From Methanolinea sp. (GTDB taxonomy: Archaea > Halobacteriota > Methanomicrobia > Methanomicrobiales > Methanospirillaceae): DNA of 64,000 nucleotides. Position numbers and translations under genes: made by a program. Position 1 is the stretch's first letter; the number at the start of each line of letters is the position of its first letter. Location: contig CP064971.1 of NCBI GenBank assembly GCA_016699325.1, forward strand, positions 744,001-808,000. Direction: 5' to 3'. The notes below the pieces were generated by a model that saw only the letters and a list, made by a program, of their open reading frames with translations, did not search any database and was not told the DNA's origin. Shown piece by piece: positions 7,214-16,784 of the stretch.

Positions 7214-9814
7214 TTACGGGACCGCTGCCCCGCCCATAACTGCCGCTTCGCTGACGGCGACCTCCCGGCCGGTCCCGGTGATGCGGTACTTTCCGGCAGC
7301 CCTGACATCGTAGGGGTTGCCCTCGGTAGAGTAGGGCACCACGAATTCGCCGTTCACGCTCTCCGCCTGCCAGGTGAACTGCCTGCCGGTGTTGGTAACC
7401 AGCGGCAGCTCGATGATGCCCTCCCCTTTGATCCGGGCACCGGGCACGTACTCGAAGACCTTGACGTACTTGAGATCCACCGGGGCCTTCCCGCCGAACA
7501 CGTTGGATGGAGATTCATGGACCAGCCGGTAATGCTGGAGGGCCGGCAGGGTTACGGTCGGCTGGACAATGACCGGGCTTACGACCGCTGCATGGTGTCC
7601 TTCCGGTGGGTGGGCATTATACTGGTCAGCTGCAGCATGGGCCTGCGAGGCTTCCATCACCTGGGCGTTCGTGACGATGGGGTACGATGTGCCCTGGGAC
7701 GTGGTGTACTCGATGTAGTAGACCTGCCCGGGCAGGGTGAACGACCCGTCAAAGTTGTGGAGCCTGGAGATGGTGGTGCGGAAGTACTCGCCGGTGTACA
7801 TCGTCATCGGCTGGAAGTTCCGCGGGTTTGCCGGGTCCACGGGGACGAGATAGACGGGCTGGTAGGGCCGCTGTCCGACCGATGCATTGTACCAGGTGGC
7901 CATCGCCCAGAACTTGCCGGTGTCCATCTCGATGTCGGTCATGACGTAGCGGGTGCCCTTGAGATCCGCGATACGGTTGGTCTCTTCTTCCGACTGGGAC
8001 ATGAAAAAGTCTGCCGATCCATTCGGCGTAATACCTGACTGGAACGGGTTGGCGTTAGGGATACGCCTGGCAACGTAGGTGATCAGGTGGCCATAGTCCC
8101 ACCAGGACATGACGCCGTATGCGGTGTCGGGATAGGTGAAGGTCTCCCGGTCGTAGATGGCGAAGTAGTCGACTCCAGTATCCGGTGTCGATGTGTTCAT
8201 CCACTCCAGGGATTCACGCCAGTCCTGGTTCATCCTGATGGCCCCCGAAGATGCGACCGCGTACTGCGTGGCAGATGATGTCACCACAAAGATGACCGCA
8301 CAGGCACAGATGATCCCGGTGACAAGAATGGTTGCATAGTTGACTTTCGGCTTCGGAGAGGTTTTTTGCCTGGACTTTTTGGCAGCAGCATCAGCTTTCT
8401 TCTTCTTCACCGATCCCTTCTCTTCCTTCGGCTCTTCTTTTGGCCCTTTTACTGCGGCACGTTTTCCCATTGCCTTGATGTCCGGCCAGGCGTATTCGAG
8501 GGCGGCTCCGACACAGATCCCTCCCAGCACCGCCACGTTCGCAGCAAGGTAGTACTCGTAACGGACCTCCCGGAAGGCAGCGATGATGATGAATACTGTC
8601 CAGACCAGGACAAAGATGTGTTCCGGACGGTATTGCTTCCAGTTCTTATAGAGGAGGATGAGGATTCCCCCGATCATCAGGAGAAGACCTAGGTTGAAGA
8701 CCTGCCATGCCTCGGCAAGAGTCCAGGGGCGGGCCTCCTGGATGGTGATGGCATAGGGGTGAAATCCAAAGAAGGCTTTCAGGCCATCAATGAACGAGGC
8801 AAAAAGGTCAGGAAGGATGACCATCGCGGCTGCAAACGTGAGCGTCAACAACACGATAACCGCGACAGGGAAGAGGGCACGACTTTTTTTCCTGCAATAT
8901 TCTGAGAGGAGATAGAGAACACCTGTTCCTGCTATAACAGCGATGTAGGCAAGTATCTGTCCGGGAGAATAGAGAAACAGCTCCAGCCCCGTTCCCGGAA
9001 TCCTTAAAGCACCTATGGCAAGGGCGGCTAATCCGAACACCACGGAATTCAGGAGCAGTATTCCGGCTCCGGATATATCGTACCATGTATCGATGATGAA
9101 TATGACAATCGTGAATACTGAAACGATAACGCCATAGAGTATGATGGTCGGCATCACGAGGATCCCGAGGATGTAGGCAAATCCGGCGATGGATGCCGAT
9201 ATCAATGGCATCTTCAGGGTGCTCCTGTTGCTGAAATCAACCGGATGTTTCCGGATAGTAACCAGCGCACAGGTATAAGCAAGAATAAAGATGGTGCTGA
9301 ACAGGACTTCGGCCACGTGGTGGTCCAGGTAGCCGGCAAGAGATCTGAAAAAGAACTGGCCCCCGATGAATGCTATGAAGACCGCCCCGAAAATTCCGGC
9401 CTTCCAGTTCCATATTTTTCGTGAAAGTGCAAACGTGACCGGGACCATGAGTGCTGCAAGCAGGGGGGGCACCCACAGTGCTGCCTCGATAATCTCGGTC
9501 CTTGTCGAAGCTCCGGTAATCAAACTCACTGTGGCGGTCATCCAGATAAAGAGGGGGCCCCAGGGCACGGTCTGGCCCGTGGGAAAAAGCGTCATTGCTT
9601 CATACCATGCATATGACGGGAAATTGGCCAGCACCTGCTCCGTCTGCCGGAGATTATACATGGGATCATCGCTACCAACGATGTTGAGGATATCGGTTGT
9701 CCCGAGGTTCACGACAGGAAGTCCCCTGATATAGAGAACCACGAGGAACAGGACGAGCAGAATGCCGATGGTAATAAGGGTGTTTTTTTCCTTGATCTTT
9801 CCCAGAATATCCAT
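7214..9814 (-). CDS. aglB: AglB, archaeal dolichyl-phosphooligosaccharide transferase
   Basis: An 866-residue oligosaccharyltransferase that moves a lipid-linked glycan to Asn in N-x-S/T sequons on the outer membrane face. The N-terminal half has many membrane helices, with the first acidic motif GSDD (residues 47-50) and the second acidic motif GYLDHHVAE. A lysine-rich cytosolic loop (KEEKGSVKKKK) precedes the last helix. The extracellular catalytic signature WWDYG is at residues 571-575. An ATG at 9814 begins the MDILGKIKEKN segment. It stands beside a flippase and a glycosyltransferase, consistent with N-glycosylation of the S-layer or archaellum. Confidence 0.95.
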   Translation of the reverse strand: MDILGKIKEKNTLITIGILLVLFLVVLYIRGLPVVNLGTTDILNIVGSDDPMYNLRQTEQVLANFPSYAWYEAMTLFPTGQTVPWGPLFIWMTATVSLITGASTRTEIIEAALWVPPLLAALMVPVTFALSRKIWNWKAGIFGAVFIAFIGGQFFFRSLAGYLDHHVAEVLFSTIFILAYTCALVTIRKHPVDFSNRSTLKMPLISASIAGFAYILGILVMPTIILYGVIVSVFTIVIFIIDTWYDISGAGILLLNSVVFGLAALAIGALRIPGTGLELFLYSPGQILAYIAVIAGTGVLYLLSEYCRKKSRALFPVAVIVLLTLTFAAAMVILPDLFASFIDGLKAFFGFHPYAITIQEARPWTLAEAWQVFNLGLLLMIGGILILLYKNWKQYRPEHIFVLVWTVFIIIAAFREVRYEYYLAANVAVLGGICVGAALEYAWPDIKAMGKRAAVKGPKEEPKEEKGSVKKKKADAAAKKSRQKTSPKPKVNYATILVTGIICACAVIFVVTSSATQYAVASSGAIRMNQDWRESLEWMNTSTPDTGVDYFAIYDRETFTYPDTAYGVMSWWDYGHLITYVARRIPNANPFQSGITPNGSADFFMSQSEEETNRIADLKGTRYVMTDIEMDTGKFWAMATWYNASVGQRPYQPVYLVPVDPANPRNFQPMTMYTGEYFRTTISRLHNFDGSFTLPGQVYYIEYTTSQGTSYPIVTNAQVMEASQAHAAADQYNAHPPEGHHAAVVSPVIVQPTVTLPALQHYRLVHESPSNVFGGKAPVDLKYVKVFEYVPGARIKGEGIIELPLVTNTGRQFTWQAESVNGEFVVPYSTEGNPYDVRAAGKYRITGTGREVAVSEAAVMGGAAVP

Positions 9815-10011
9815 TGTATCAACCAGATAACAGGATATCGAAATGAACTGCAATAATGATTTGGTAACTGTTGTCCTCGCAGGAGAATCCGGGAACACAA
9901 GTCCCGGTATTGTAGAATTTCCCTGTTTTTTAGTGGAATGCGATTCCTGTTCACACCAGGTTTACACTCCGGAAAAGAAATGATTAATTCAATTCCCCTC
10001 CATGCAGTACT

Positions 10012-11475
10012 GTGCCCGTTTTAATACAATATTTCGCCCGCTTAATGTCCATTGAACCAATACGGCGGCAGGCACTCATCTCTTTTGCCAAACTCATCAT
10101 CCTCACGCTCCTTGGATATATTGCAACCATGTACTTCGCCCATGTGCTCGGGCCGGGAGTGCTTGGCTCATATTACCTTTTTCTTGCCTATTACGGAGTC
10201 TTTTCATTGATAGGTGATGGTGGTTTTGGCGGTGCGGCAACCAAGCGTATCAGCGAGGGACATGAACCGAACCAGTTTTTCTCGGCCTACATTGTTCTTC
10301 GGGTTATCCTGCTGGCCGTCTCCGTGATTTCCCTGCTGGCAATCTCCTCACAGCTTACCGATTTTGTCACATCCGGTTTGCTGCCGCTCCTGATCCTTGC
10401 CCTCATCACCGGCACTATTGCCGGGTTCTCCTCTACCGGAGTATACGGTGCCGGAAAAGTGGGTGTGGTCCAGACAAGCGATTTCCTGAACAACAGTGTG
10501 AAAACCATCGTCCAGATTATTGCCACCTATCTTGGATATGCCGCATATGGCCTTGCAGGAGGTTTTATTATCGGCATGTTCGTCGGGCTCGTGATTAATT
10601 TTCGCTATCTCCCGTTAAAACTGGCCAGGTTCGGAAAGGACCATTTAAAAAGTTTATTTTCATTCTCATTCTGGATTTTTCTCACCTCCAGCGGGTTTCT
10701 TGTCTTTTCCACCGCAGATACCATTCTCATCGGCCACTTCCTGACAAATGCTGACGTGGGCATTTACCGGATTGCATACCAGTTATCAGGTGTCGCTCTT
10801 TTCACATGCATGGCGCTCAATGTAGTCCTCTTCCCAAGAATGAGTCGCTGGGGTGTTGAAGGGGATCTTGCCGGTATCAAGAATGCATTGTCCAGAGCGT
10901 TTTCGTTCTCCTTGCTTTTCGCCCTACCGGTTCTTATCGGAGGACTCGTTCTTTCGGACCGGCTTCTTTTCTTCCTGTACGGGGCTGATTTTGAGCAGGG
11001 TTCTCTTGCTTTGATCATCCTCCTCATCATGCAGATTTTTGGAATATTTGTAACCCTCCAGATTACCTGCCTGAATGCCCTGGATTATCCCCGGAAATCG
11101 TTCGTGGCCACTTCATGTGCGGCGATCATCAATATCATTCTCAATTTATTCTTTATTCCTCTGCTTGGAATCACCGGAGCGGCGCTGGCAACACTGATAT
11201 CAGTGTCGTTGAACGCCCTGCTTTCTTACCTATATCTCTCGCAGACAATCCCGATCCTGGTTGAACGTGGTCCATTGCGGAATATTTTGTTTTCAGCCCT
11301 CTGCATGGGGGTTTGCGTTGGAGTATACCGGCTCGTATTTGACCTGACCTCAGTGGTGTCACTTGCTGGGGTTATTCTCATTGGAGCTGCCTTGTATTTC
11401 TTAATATTATTGCGACTCGACAGCCATCTCAAGCAGGAACTGGTTGGTTTTTTACAGATATTTGGTCTGCAGTGA
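10012..11475 (+). CDS. Polysaccharide/lipid-linked oligosaccharide flippase (MOP superfamily, Wzx-like)
   Basis: About 487 residues with 12-14 predicted membrane helices and the layout of Wzx/polysaccharide transport proteins. It starts with a basic segment before SFAKLIILTLLGYIATMYFAHVLGPGVLGSYYL, and a short GDGGFGGAATKRIS loop follows, typical of MOP flippases. It probably flips lipid-linked glycans to the outside, perhaps those used by AglB, which is divergent across a 197-base gap. The start is uncertain: GTG at 10012 or ATG at 10045 (MSIEPIRR). Neither has a clear Shine-Dalgarno site. Confidence 0.85.
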   Translation: MPVLIQYFARLMSIEPIRRQALISFAKLIILTLLGYIATMYFAHVLGPGVLGSYYLFLAYYGVFSLIGDGGFGGAATKRISEGHEPNQFFSAYIVLRVILLAVSVISLLAISSQLTDFVTSGLLPLLILALITGTIAGFSSTGVYGAGKVGVVQTSDFLNNSVKTIVQIIATYLGYAAYGLAGGFIIGMFVGLVINFRYLPLKLARFGKDHLKSLFSFSFWIFLTSSGFLVFSTADTILIGHFLTNADVGIYRIAYQLSGVALFTCMALNVVLFPRMSRWGVEGDLAGIKNALSRAFSFSLLFALPVLIGGLVLSDRLLFFLYGADFEQGSLALIILLIMQIFGIFVTLQITCLNALDYPRKSFVATSCAAIINIILNLFFIPLLGITGAALATLISVSLNALLSYLYLSQTIPILVERGPLRNILFSALCMGVCVGVYRLVFDLTSVVSLAGVILIGAALYFLILLRLDSHLKQELVGFLQIFGLQ

Positions 11476-11615
11476 TCTCTTCCATAGTTCTTGTTTCACG
11501 CTGTATGAATCATCCACCCGTATGAAGGGTAAAGGCCCCTGGCCGGCTGCATCTGCCCTGCCAGGTAGAACCATCCAGCCTGCATGAAGAGTAAACCCTT
11601 GTTTGGCTTCGTGAG

Positions 11616-12812
11616 TCACCCTATGCCGGCACTGGAGAGCAGGGATTTCCATTTTCTTGCAACCTGGTCCCATCTGAGCTCTTCAGGGGCTTCATACCGT
11701 TTACCCAGGTCCTGAAAGACCTGGACGAGAGCATTTGCTATTGCTGCCGGATCTTCCGGAGGCACGAAAAACACCCCGGGATACGAACCAAGGCTTTCGA
11801 TCATACCTCCCGTATGGGAAGCGACGACGGGGATGCCGTATGACATGGCAATGTGGCAGACTGCGCAGGGATCGTGTGCTTCTTTTGTGTACGGCCCGAC
11901 GAAAACATCTGATGCTGAATAGAAGAGGGCGACTTCTTCATCAGATATGTACCGGTCAACCACCGTGATCCGGCCGGAGTCCGGAGAGGACCGTGCCATT
12001 GCAACAGATTCCTGATCCTCCCAGGCTTCTCCGACGATACAAAGGCGTGAGTTCGTCCTCACATCGTCCGGCAATTGCTCGAATCCTTCGATGAGGTAGC
12101 GGACTCCCTTGAATTTTCTCAGGAGCCCGAAAAAGAGGATGACATATTCCTCCCGTATCCCTAACCTTCTACGTGCTTCATCTGTCTTTATCGATGCGTA
12201 CTGGTCATACAGCCCATGGGGGATGATCGCGACTTCTTCAGGCAGAATGCCATACCGTTTTACGATGAGATCGCGGTCATAGAGGGTGTGTGCAACGTAA
12301 CCATCAGCGAGTTCGCGTACCATCCTCCCGGTTATCCTAGCATACATACGCAGGGGGAGGGTGGCATCCTCCAGTGGATCTACCGGTTCATGAAAATCAA
12401 TCACGGTAAACACCCTTTTCCTGGTGAGAACCTGGAGAAAAAGGTACATGTGGGCGACGCTCGATGTCCACCAGGGAATGATGAGAACCTCTGCCTTCCT
12501 GGCAATGGCATATGCCCGCATCCAGGTCAACGGGTTGTACCAATCCAGAATTTCAGCAACTCCAACCGCCGGCAGAAACTTTTCATCGGTCCTGATCCTC
12601 CCTACCCGTTTCCATCCCGGGAAGAGCTTCAGGGGAAGCATATGCCGGAAGAGCAGCGCGTCTATCTGTCCAATGCCTGCCAGGGCATTGGCAAGGCGAA
12701 TAGTAAAATAGGTGATCCCGGAGAGGAAGCGAGTCGATGGACCCATGATAACGATGCACACTTCCTTTCCAGGTGGTGTGGTACCATGGTGATCGGGGAC
12801 GTTCTCATTCAC
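11616..12812 (-). CDS. Glycosyltransferase family 4 (GT-B)
   Basis: A 398-residue GT-B glycosyltransferase. The N-terminal Rossmann-like domain starts at VCIVIMGPSTRFLSGITYF, with the glycine-rich acceptor loop partly replaced by FLSG. The C-terminal domain has ILFFGLLRKFKGVRYLIEGF (the K of the nucleotide-diphosphate site), then the GT4 motif region EAHDPCAVCHIAMSYGIPVVAS with the EX7E-like pair weakened to E...A. It is convergent with the flippase. Acceptor and donor cannot be told from sequence. It probably helps build the AglB glycan or another envelope glycan. Confidence 0.82.
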   Translation of the reverse strand: MNENVPDHHGTTPPGKEVCIVIMGPSTRFLSGITYFTIRLANALAGIGQIDALLFRHMLPLKLFPGWKRVGRIRTDEKFLPAVGVAEILDWYNPLTWMRAYAIARKAEVLIIPWWTSSVAHMYLFLQVLTRKRVFTVIDFHEPVDPLEDATLPLRMYARITGRMVRELADGYVAHTLYDRDLIVKRYGILPEEVAIIPHGLYDQYASIKTDEARRRLGIREEYVILFFGLLRKFKGVRYLIEGFEQLPDDVRTNSRLCIVGEAWEDQESVAMARSSPDSGRITVVDRYISDEEVALFYSASDVFVGPYTKEAHDPCAVCHIAMSYGIPVVASHTGGMIESLGSYPGVFFVPPEDPAAIANALVQVFQDLGKRYEAPEELRWDQVARKWKSLLSSAGIG

Positions 12813-12956
12813 GTCAAGCCGCTCCGAGATGTATAACCATTGCCAGGGACCGTCCCTGTCTTGGGGACGTGGGCTCCGGGCTGGTATTTCCTCACGGCAA
12901 CCGGGTAGAGAGCCGTGAACAATGGAGAATAGTTATCCCGCGGTGATGTAAAAGTA

Positions 12957-13562
12957 TTATGCCTTCCCGAACGGGCACCAGTGGTAACAGCCCAGCAGGA
13001 CCCCCACACCTGCCGTCGAAGGAGAGAGGAGAATGATCCGCTTCTTCCCGCTGTAGCGTGCAAGGAGATCCCCCGTCCCGGGCTCGATCAGGCCGTCTCC
13101 CACCACAAGGATGACATCGGCCTGGTCAGGGTCGGTCACCATGTCTACGAACCGGGCCCGGACATTCTGGGCCATGCCGACCGGGTAGATCCTCTGCCCG
13201 CCGATCTCTCTCATGAGCCCCTCGTGGCACTCCCGGTGAGCCGCGGGATCGCAGGCCTTTAGTCTCCGTGAAAGGCAGAAGAACCCGGCGGCAACATTGA
13301 TTATAGCGCAGGCAGCGGCCCGCTGCGGAAGCTTCCCGAGCACTGCGCCGAACATGAACCCAATCCTGGTCCTGGCGGTGATCGGCTCCATGGTCACAAA
13401 ATGTGCGGAACGGCCGCCGTAGGTTGCCTTGAGGCATGCTCCCTTCTCGTACTGGCAGACGATCGTGTCGGGATCGGTCTCTATGGTGACAATCCCTTCT
13501 TCCGATCCGGACCCCTGGATCCGGTGTTCCAGCTGGCTCACAGCCCGCGTAATAAGGTCCAT
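12957..13562 (-). CDS. Conserved protein of unknown function, last gene of the suf-pcm operon
   Basis: A 201-residue soluble protein that I do not recognise. The N-terminal half contains ETDPDTIVCQYEKGACLKATYGG. The middle has GFMFGAVLGKLPQRAAACAIINVAAGFFCLSRRL, with an AACAIINVAA helix. The C-terminal half looks Rossmann-like (ADVILVVGDGLIEPGTGD and KRIILLSPSTAGVGVLLGCYHWCPFG). That last segment loosely recalls the heavy-metal-chelation DUF364-type Rossmann domain, but this is a weak impression. There are nine cysteines in total, two of them in the final ten residues. Its ATG directly follows the TGA of the cyclase gene, so the two are co-translated. Confidence 0.6.
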   Translation of the reverse strand: MDLITRAVSQLEHRIQGSGSEEGIVTIETDPDTIVCQYEKGACLKATYGGRSAHFVTMEPITARTRIGFMFGAVLGKLPQRAAACAIINVAAGFFCLSRRLKACDPAAHRECHEGLMREIGGQRIYPVGMAQNVRARFVDMVTDPDQADVILVVGDGLIEPGTGDLLARYSGKKRIILLSPSTAGVGVLLGCYHWCPFGKA

Positions 13563-14189
13563 TCAGTCTCCTAACGGGTTTGTCCCCTCTTCAAACAGGA
13601 TTACCCGGCACGGTGCGCCGTCTCCACCCCGGAGCCGGAGCGGGAGGGCCACCATCCGGTACACCCCTTCTTCCACGTCCGATAGATCGAGGAGCTCGAT
13701 TATAACGATGCCCTGTGAAAGGAGGATTCGGTGAACCTCGCCGCTCCCGCCGTGCCTTTCGATAGAGGGAGCGTCCGTCCCTACACAGGCAACTCCCTCC
13801 CTGGCCAGGTAGTGTGCCGCATCCGGAGAGAGGGCCGGGAACTGTTCGTCAAACTCCTGCTTTCCCGAGAACGAGGTTTTGATCAGGATCTTGTCGGCTC
13901 CCCCTGTTTTCTTTCCGAGCTCCCGGGCGGTTATCATACCACCAGACCCCGGGCAATCGATGACCCGGCACCTCCCCATGAGCGCTGCAAACGGGATCGC
14001 ATCGACGGTCCGGCCGGATGCAAGGTAGTGTGCAGGGGCATCGATGTGGGTCCCGGAGTGGGAACTCATCACCATCTCCGTGGTTCGGTACTGCCCGTTA
14101 TCCTCCTGGCGGAACCGGGGGACGGTATCGCCCGGGTACACGATGATTCCCGGAGCAAGGGGCCGGGTGATATCGTAGATCCTGGTCAT
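13563..14189 (-). CDS. Cyclase family protein (kynurenine formamidase-like)
   Basis: A 208-residue metal-dependent hydrolase of the cyclase/arylformamidase family. The defining motif SSHSGTHIDAPAHYL carries the HxGTHxDxPxH metal-binding residues. The strand opening ITRPLAPGIIVYPGD and the C-terminal GTDAPSIERHGG, with EVHRILL, complete the fold. The start at 14189 overlaps the pcm stop as ATGA. A kynurenine pathway is not implied by anything nearby; the substrate is unknown. It is the fourth gene of the sufC-sufB-pcm-cyclase-unknown operon. Confidence 0.85.
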   Translation of the reverse strand: MTRIYDITRPLAPGIIVYPGDTVPRFRQEDNGQYRTTEMVMSSHSGTHIDAPAHYLASGRTVDAIPFAALMGRCRVIDCPGSGGMITARELGKKTGGADKILIKTSFSGKQEFDEQFPALSPDAAHYLAREGVACVGTDAPSIERHGGSGEVHRILLSQGIVIIELLDLSDVEEGVYRMVALPLRLRGGDGAPCRVILFEEGTNPLGD

Positions 14190-14839
14190 TCCGGCCATCC
14201 CTGCTGTCCCAGGAGCGGGACAAAGACCACCCCTCCGAAATGCTCCCTGTCGATCGTGTTATCCCGTTTCGTGCACCGGACCAGTTCCTGCAGGTCGCGC
14301 GAGCCCACAGGGGCCACCAGGCGTCCCCCCTCGGCCAGCTGTTCAAGGAGCGGCGGAGGGACCCGGGGGGCAGCAGCGGTGACGAGGATCGCATCGTAGG
14401 GGGCCCGTTCGGGATACCCCAGTGTCCCGTCGCCGACCACTACTGTGACATTTCCGATGCCTTCCCGGGATAGGTTCTCCCGTGCCATCCTGGCGATTTC
14501 TGGGAGGCGTTCGATGGATATCACTTCCCGTGCCAGGGTCCCGAGTATGGCGGCCTGGTACCCGCTCCCGCACCCGATCTCCAGTACCCGGTCACCCGGC
14601 TGCAGCCGGAGGAGCTCGGTCATGACGGCGACGATGTAGGGCTGGGAGATGGTCTGCCCGCTCCCGATGGGAAGCGGACTGTCGTTGTATGCGGAATCCC
14701 TGAAGGAAAGGGGGACAAAGAGGTGGCGGCGGACCGATCGCATGGCGGCGAGGACGCGGCTGTCCTTCACGCCCCGGGCGGCGATCTGCAGGTCGACCAT
14801 CCTCTGCCGTTCCTGCTCGAAGCGATCTTCGCCGGGCAT
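14186..14839 (-). CDS. pcm: Protein-L-isoaspartate O-methyltransferase
   Basis: A 217-residue SAM-dependent repair enzyme that methylates isoaspartyl residues in aged proteins. Family motifs are present: RRHLFVP, YNDSPLPIGSGQTISQPYIVA (the substrate-binding SGQTISQP segment), the SAM motif VLEIGCGSGYQAAIL, ISIERLPEIA, and LLEQLAEGGRLVAPVG. The ATG at 14839 begins 8 bases after the sufB stop. Coupling to the Fe-S assembly genes suggests a stress or repair operon. Confidence 0.93.
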   Translation of the reverse strand: MPGEDRFEQERQRMVDLQIAARGVKDSRVLAAMRSVRRHLFVPLSFRDSAYNDSPLPIGSGQTISQPYIVAVMTELLRLQPGDRVLEIGCGSGYQAAILGTLAREVISIERLPEIARMARENLSREGIGNVTVVVGDGTLGYPERAPYDAILVTAAAPRVPPPLLEQLAEGGRLVAPVGSRDLQELVRCTKRDNTIDREHFGGVVFVPLLGQQGWPE

Positions 14840-14846
14840 GGCACTC

Positions 14847-15962
14847 CTAAAAACCGCTATGCTCCGCTGCATCGATTGCCGCATCGATCTGTTTCTGGAG
14901 GACGTCCGGCAGGCCGGTGATCTTCACGTCCAGGAACCCGCGGATGATGGTCGCCGTAGCTTCATCCTCGGAGAGCCCGCGGGACATCAGGTACTCGATC
15001 TCGTCCCGGGCGATCTTTCCCACGGCCGCTTCGTGGGAGAGCTCGGTGTCGACCACGTCCCCCTTGATCTCCGGGATGGCATGGATCACCCCGTCCCTGA
15101 GGATCAGGCCCTTGCACTCGATATGCCCCCGGGTGTTGCGCACCTGGCCCTCGATCATGCCCCGCGAGACTATGTACCCTCCCGTGGTTATCGCCCGGGT
15201 GAGGAGCTCGGCGCTCGCCCCTTCGGCAAGGAGGTGGGCGACCGAACCCAGATCCATGTACGACCCGGACGTTGATACCACGATGCTGCTGAACCGGCCG
15301 ACCGAGTTTTTCCCTTTCAGGTACGCGACCGGGGACATCTGGATCCTCTTCACCGGCTGCATGCAGACGTAGTTTGAGAGGAATGCCCCGTTCTCCTCGA
15401 CCACCGAGGCCGACCTGGGAAAGACGCTGATCTCATCACCCCAGTTATGGATCATGGTGGACGTGACGTGAGCGTTCCTGCCGATGTAAAACTCCGTCAC
15501 GCCGAGGTGGGAGCCGGTCTTTGCATAGGAGGCGCTGGCACACCCTGAGATGATGTGGAGCTCGGCACCTTCTTCAGCGATCACGATGTTGTGGACATGC
15601 TGGACGTTGCTTCGTGCCAGGAAAAGGCAGGCCTGGAGCGGGTACACGGTCCTGCTCCCCTTGCGGGCGATGACCACGAACCCGTTCGGCTCGGGCTGGC
15701 CGGCGACATACCGGGTGTACTGGTCCTTGTCCCGGGGGACGAGCTTCCAGGAGTACTCCTGGAGCCAGTCGTACTTCTCCAGGGCGTCGGCGATGGCCAG
15801 GACTTCGATCCCTTTCTCGAGCGATGCCGCCTGCTTGATGTCCTGGTCTACCTGGAAGAAGCTCCCGGACCGGTTCTTCAGGTCGACTTCAAGCCCGGTC
15901 TGGGCCAGCCGTTCCTGGTCCTGCTCCGAGAGGTCTGCCATCCGGTCTATATCTTCTGACAT
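14847..15962 (-). CDS. sufB: SufB/SufD-family Fe-S cluster assembly scaffold
   Basis: A 371-residue SUF scaffold subunit of the short archaeal type. The N-terminus is helical (MSEDIDRMADLSEQDQERL). The core is a right-handed beta-helix with LHIISGCASASYAKTGSHLGVTEFYIGRNA. The C-terminal part has the family ending HIECKGLILRDGVIHAIPEIKGDVVDTELSHEAAVGKI, where SHEAAVGKI is the diagnostic stretch, and ARDEIEYLMSRGLSEDEA. Start at 15962, overlapping the end of sufC by 16 bases. Only one SufB/D-like gene is present, as is common in methanogens. Confidence 0.92.
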   Translation of the reverse strand: MSEDIDRMADLSEQDQERLAQTGLEVDLKNRSGSFFQVDQDIKQAASLEKGIEVLAIADALEKYDWLQEYSWKLVPRDKDQYTRYVAGQPEPNGFVVIARKGSRTVYPLQACLFLARSNVQHVHNIVIAEEGAELHIISGCASASYAKTGSHLGVTEFYIGRNAHVTSTMIHNWGDEISVFPRSASVVEENGAFLSNYVCMQPVKRIQMSPVAYLKGKNSVGRFSSIVVSTSGSYMDLGSVAHLLAEGASAELLTRAITTGGYIVSRGMIEGQVRNTRGHIECKGLILRDGVIHAIPEIKGDVVDTELSHEAAVGKIARDEIEYLMSRGLSEDEATATIIRGFLDVKITGLPDVLQKQIDAAIDAAEHSGF

Positions 15963-16678
15963 ACGAGGCACTCCTTGTATCCCGAGGTCTTGATCACCTT
16001 CAGGATCTCCCGCGGGTTGCCATGGCACCGGAACACCCCGTCGCACATCACGTGCCCGAAATCGGCATCAAGGTAGTCCAGGATGTAGCCGGTGTGGGTG
16101 ATCACAAGACCGCTCCTCTTCCGGTTCACGATATGGACGTCCTTGTCAAGGAGCCTGGCGATGGCGTTTCCTATCAGGGAGATGTTCTCAAGGTCGACCC
16201 CGCTCTCCGGTTCATCCAGCATGACGAAGTCCGGTTTCTGGACCATCAGCTGTAGGACTTCGCTTCGCTTGATCTCGCCGCCCGAGAACCCCTGGTTGAT
16301 GGCACGGTCAAGGAGGGCATCCATGCGGAGGTAGGCTGCCGATTCGCCCACCATTTGAGTATTGCCGCCGGAAGTGACCTGTAGGAGTTTTCCCAGCTTC
16401 AGCCCGGCTATGGTTGGGGGGCGCTGGAACTGCATTCCCATCCCGAGGTGTGCCCGCTCATGGATGGGCAGGTGGGTGATGTCCTGTCCCTTGAAGGTGA
16501 TGCTTCCCTCGGTCACCTCGAGCCCGGCAAACCCCATGATGGTGCGAAGCAGGGTGGTCTTCCCTGAACCGTTCGGTCCCATCAGCACGTGGGTCTCTCC
16601 CACCCCGATGTGGAGGTTGATGTCGTGGAGCACCTCCCGGTCTCCTATCTTCACACTGAGATCTTCAATATCCAGCAT
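15947..16678 (-). CDS. sufC: SufC, Fe-S assembly ABC ATPase
   Basis: A 243-residue soluble ABC ATPase that powers the SUF scaffold. The Walker A is GPNGSGKTT (residues 34-42), the Q-loop region is GMGMQFQRPPTIAGL, and the signature is FSGGEIKRSEVLQL, with the SufC-specific FSGGE and KRSE. Walker B is FVMLDEPESGVDLE, followed by VITHTGYILDYL. It ends in a short Cys-containing tail (CLVCQKI). It is the first gene of the operon, preceded by a 106-base gap from the divergent DNA methyltransferase. Confidence 0.94.
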   Translation of the reverse strand: MLDIEDLSVKIGDREVLHDINLHIGVGETHVLMGPNGSGKTTLLRTIMGFAGLEVTEGSITFKGQDITHLPIHERAHLGMGMQFQRPPTIAGLKLGKLLQVTSGGNTQMVGESAAYLRMDALLDRAINQGFSGGEIKRSEVLQLMVQKPDFVMLDEPESGVDLENISLIGNAIARLLDKDVHIVNRKRSGLVITHTGYILDYLDADFGHVMCDGVFRCHGNPREILKVIKTSGYKECLVCQKI

Positions 16679-16784
16679 CCCGGTTCACCATACAATATAT
16701 CCGCCCGCGGGATTAAACGGTTTTCACCTTCCCATACCGTCCCGGGGAAGTATTAATGATGGCGGTGGGTTAATACCTCATGAA

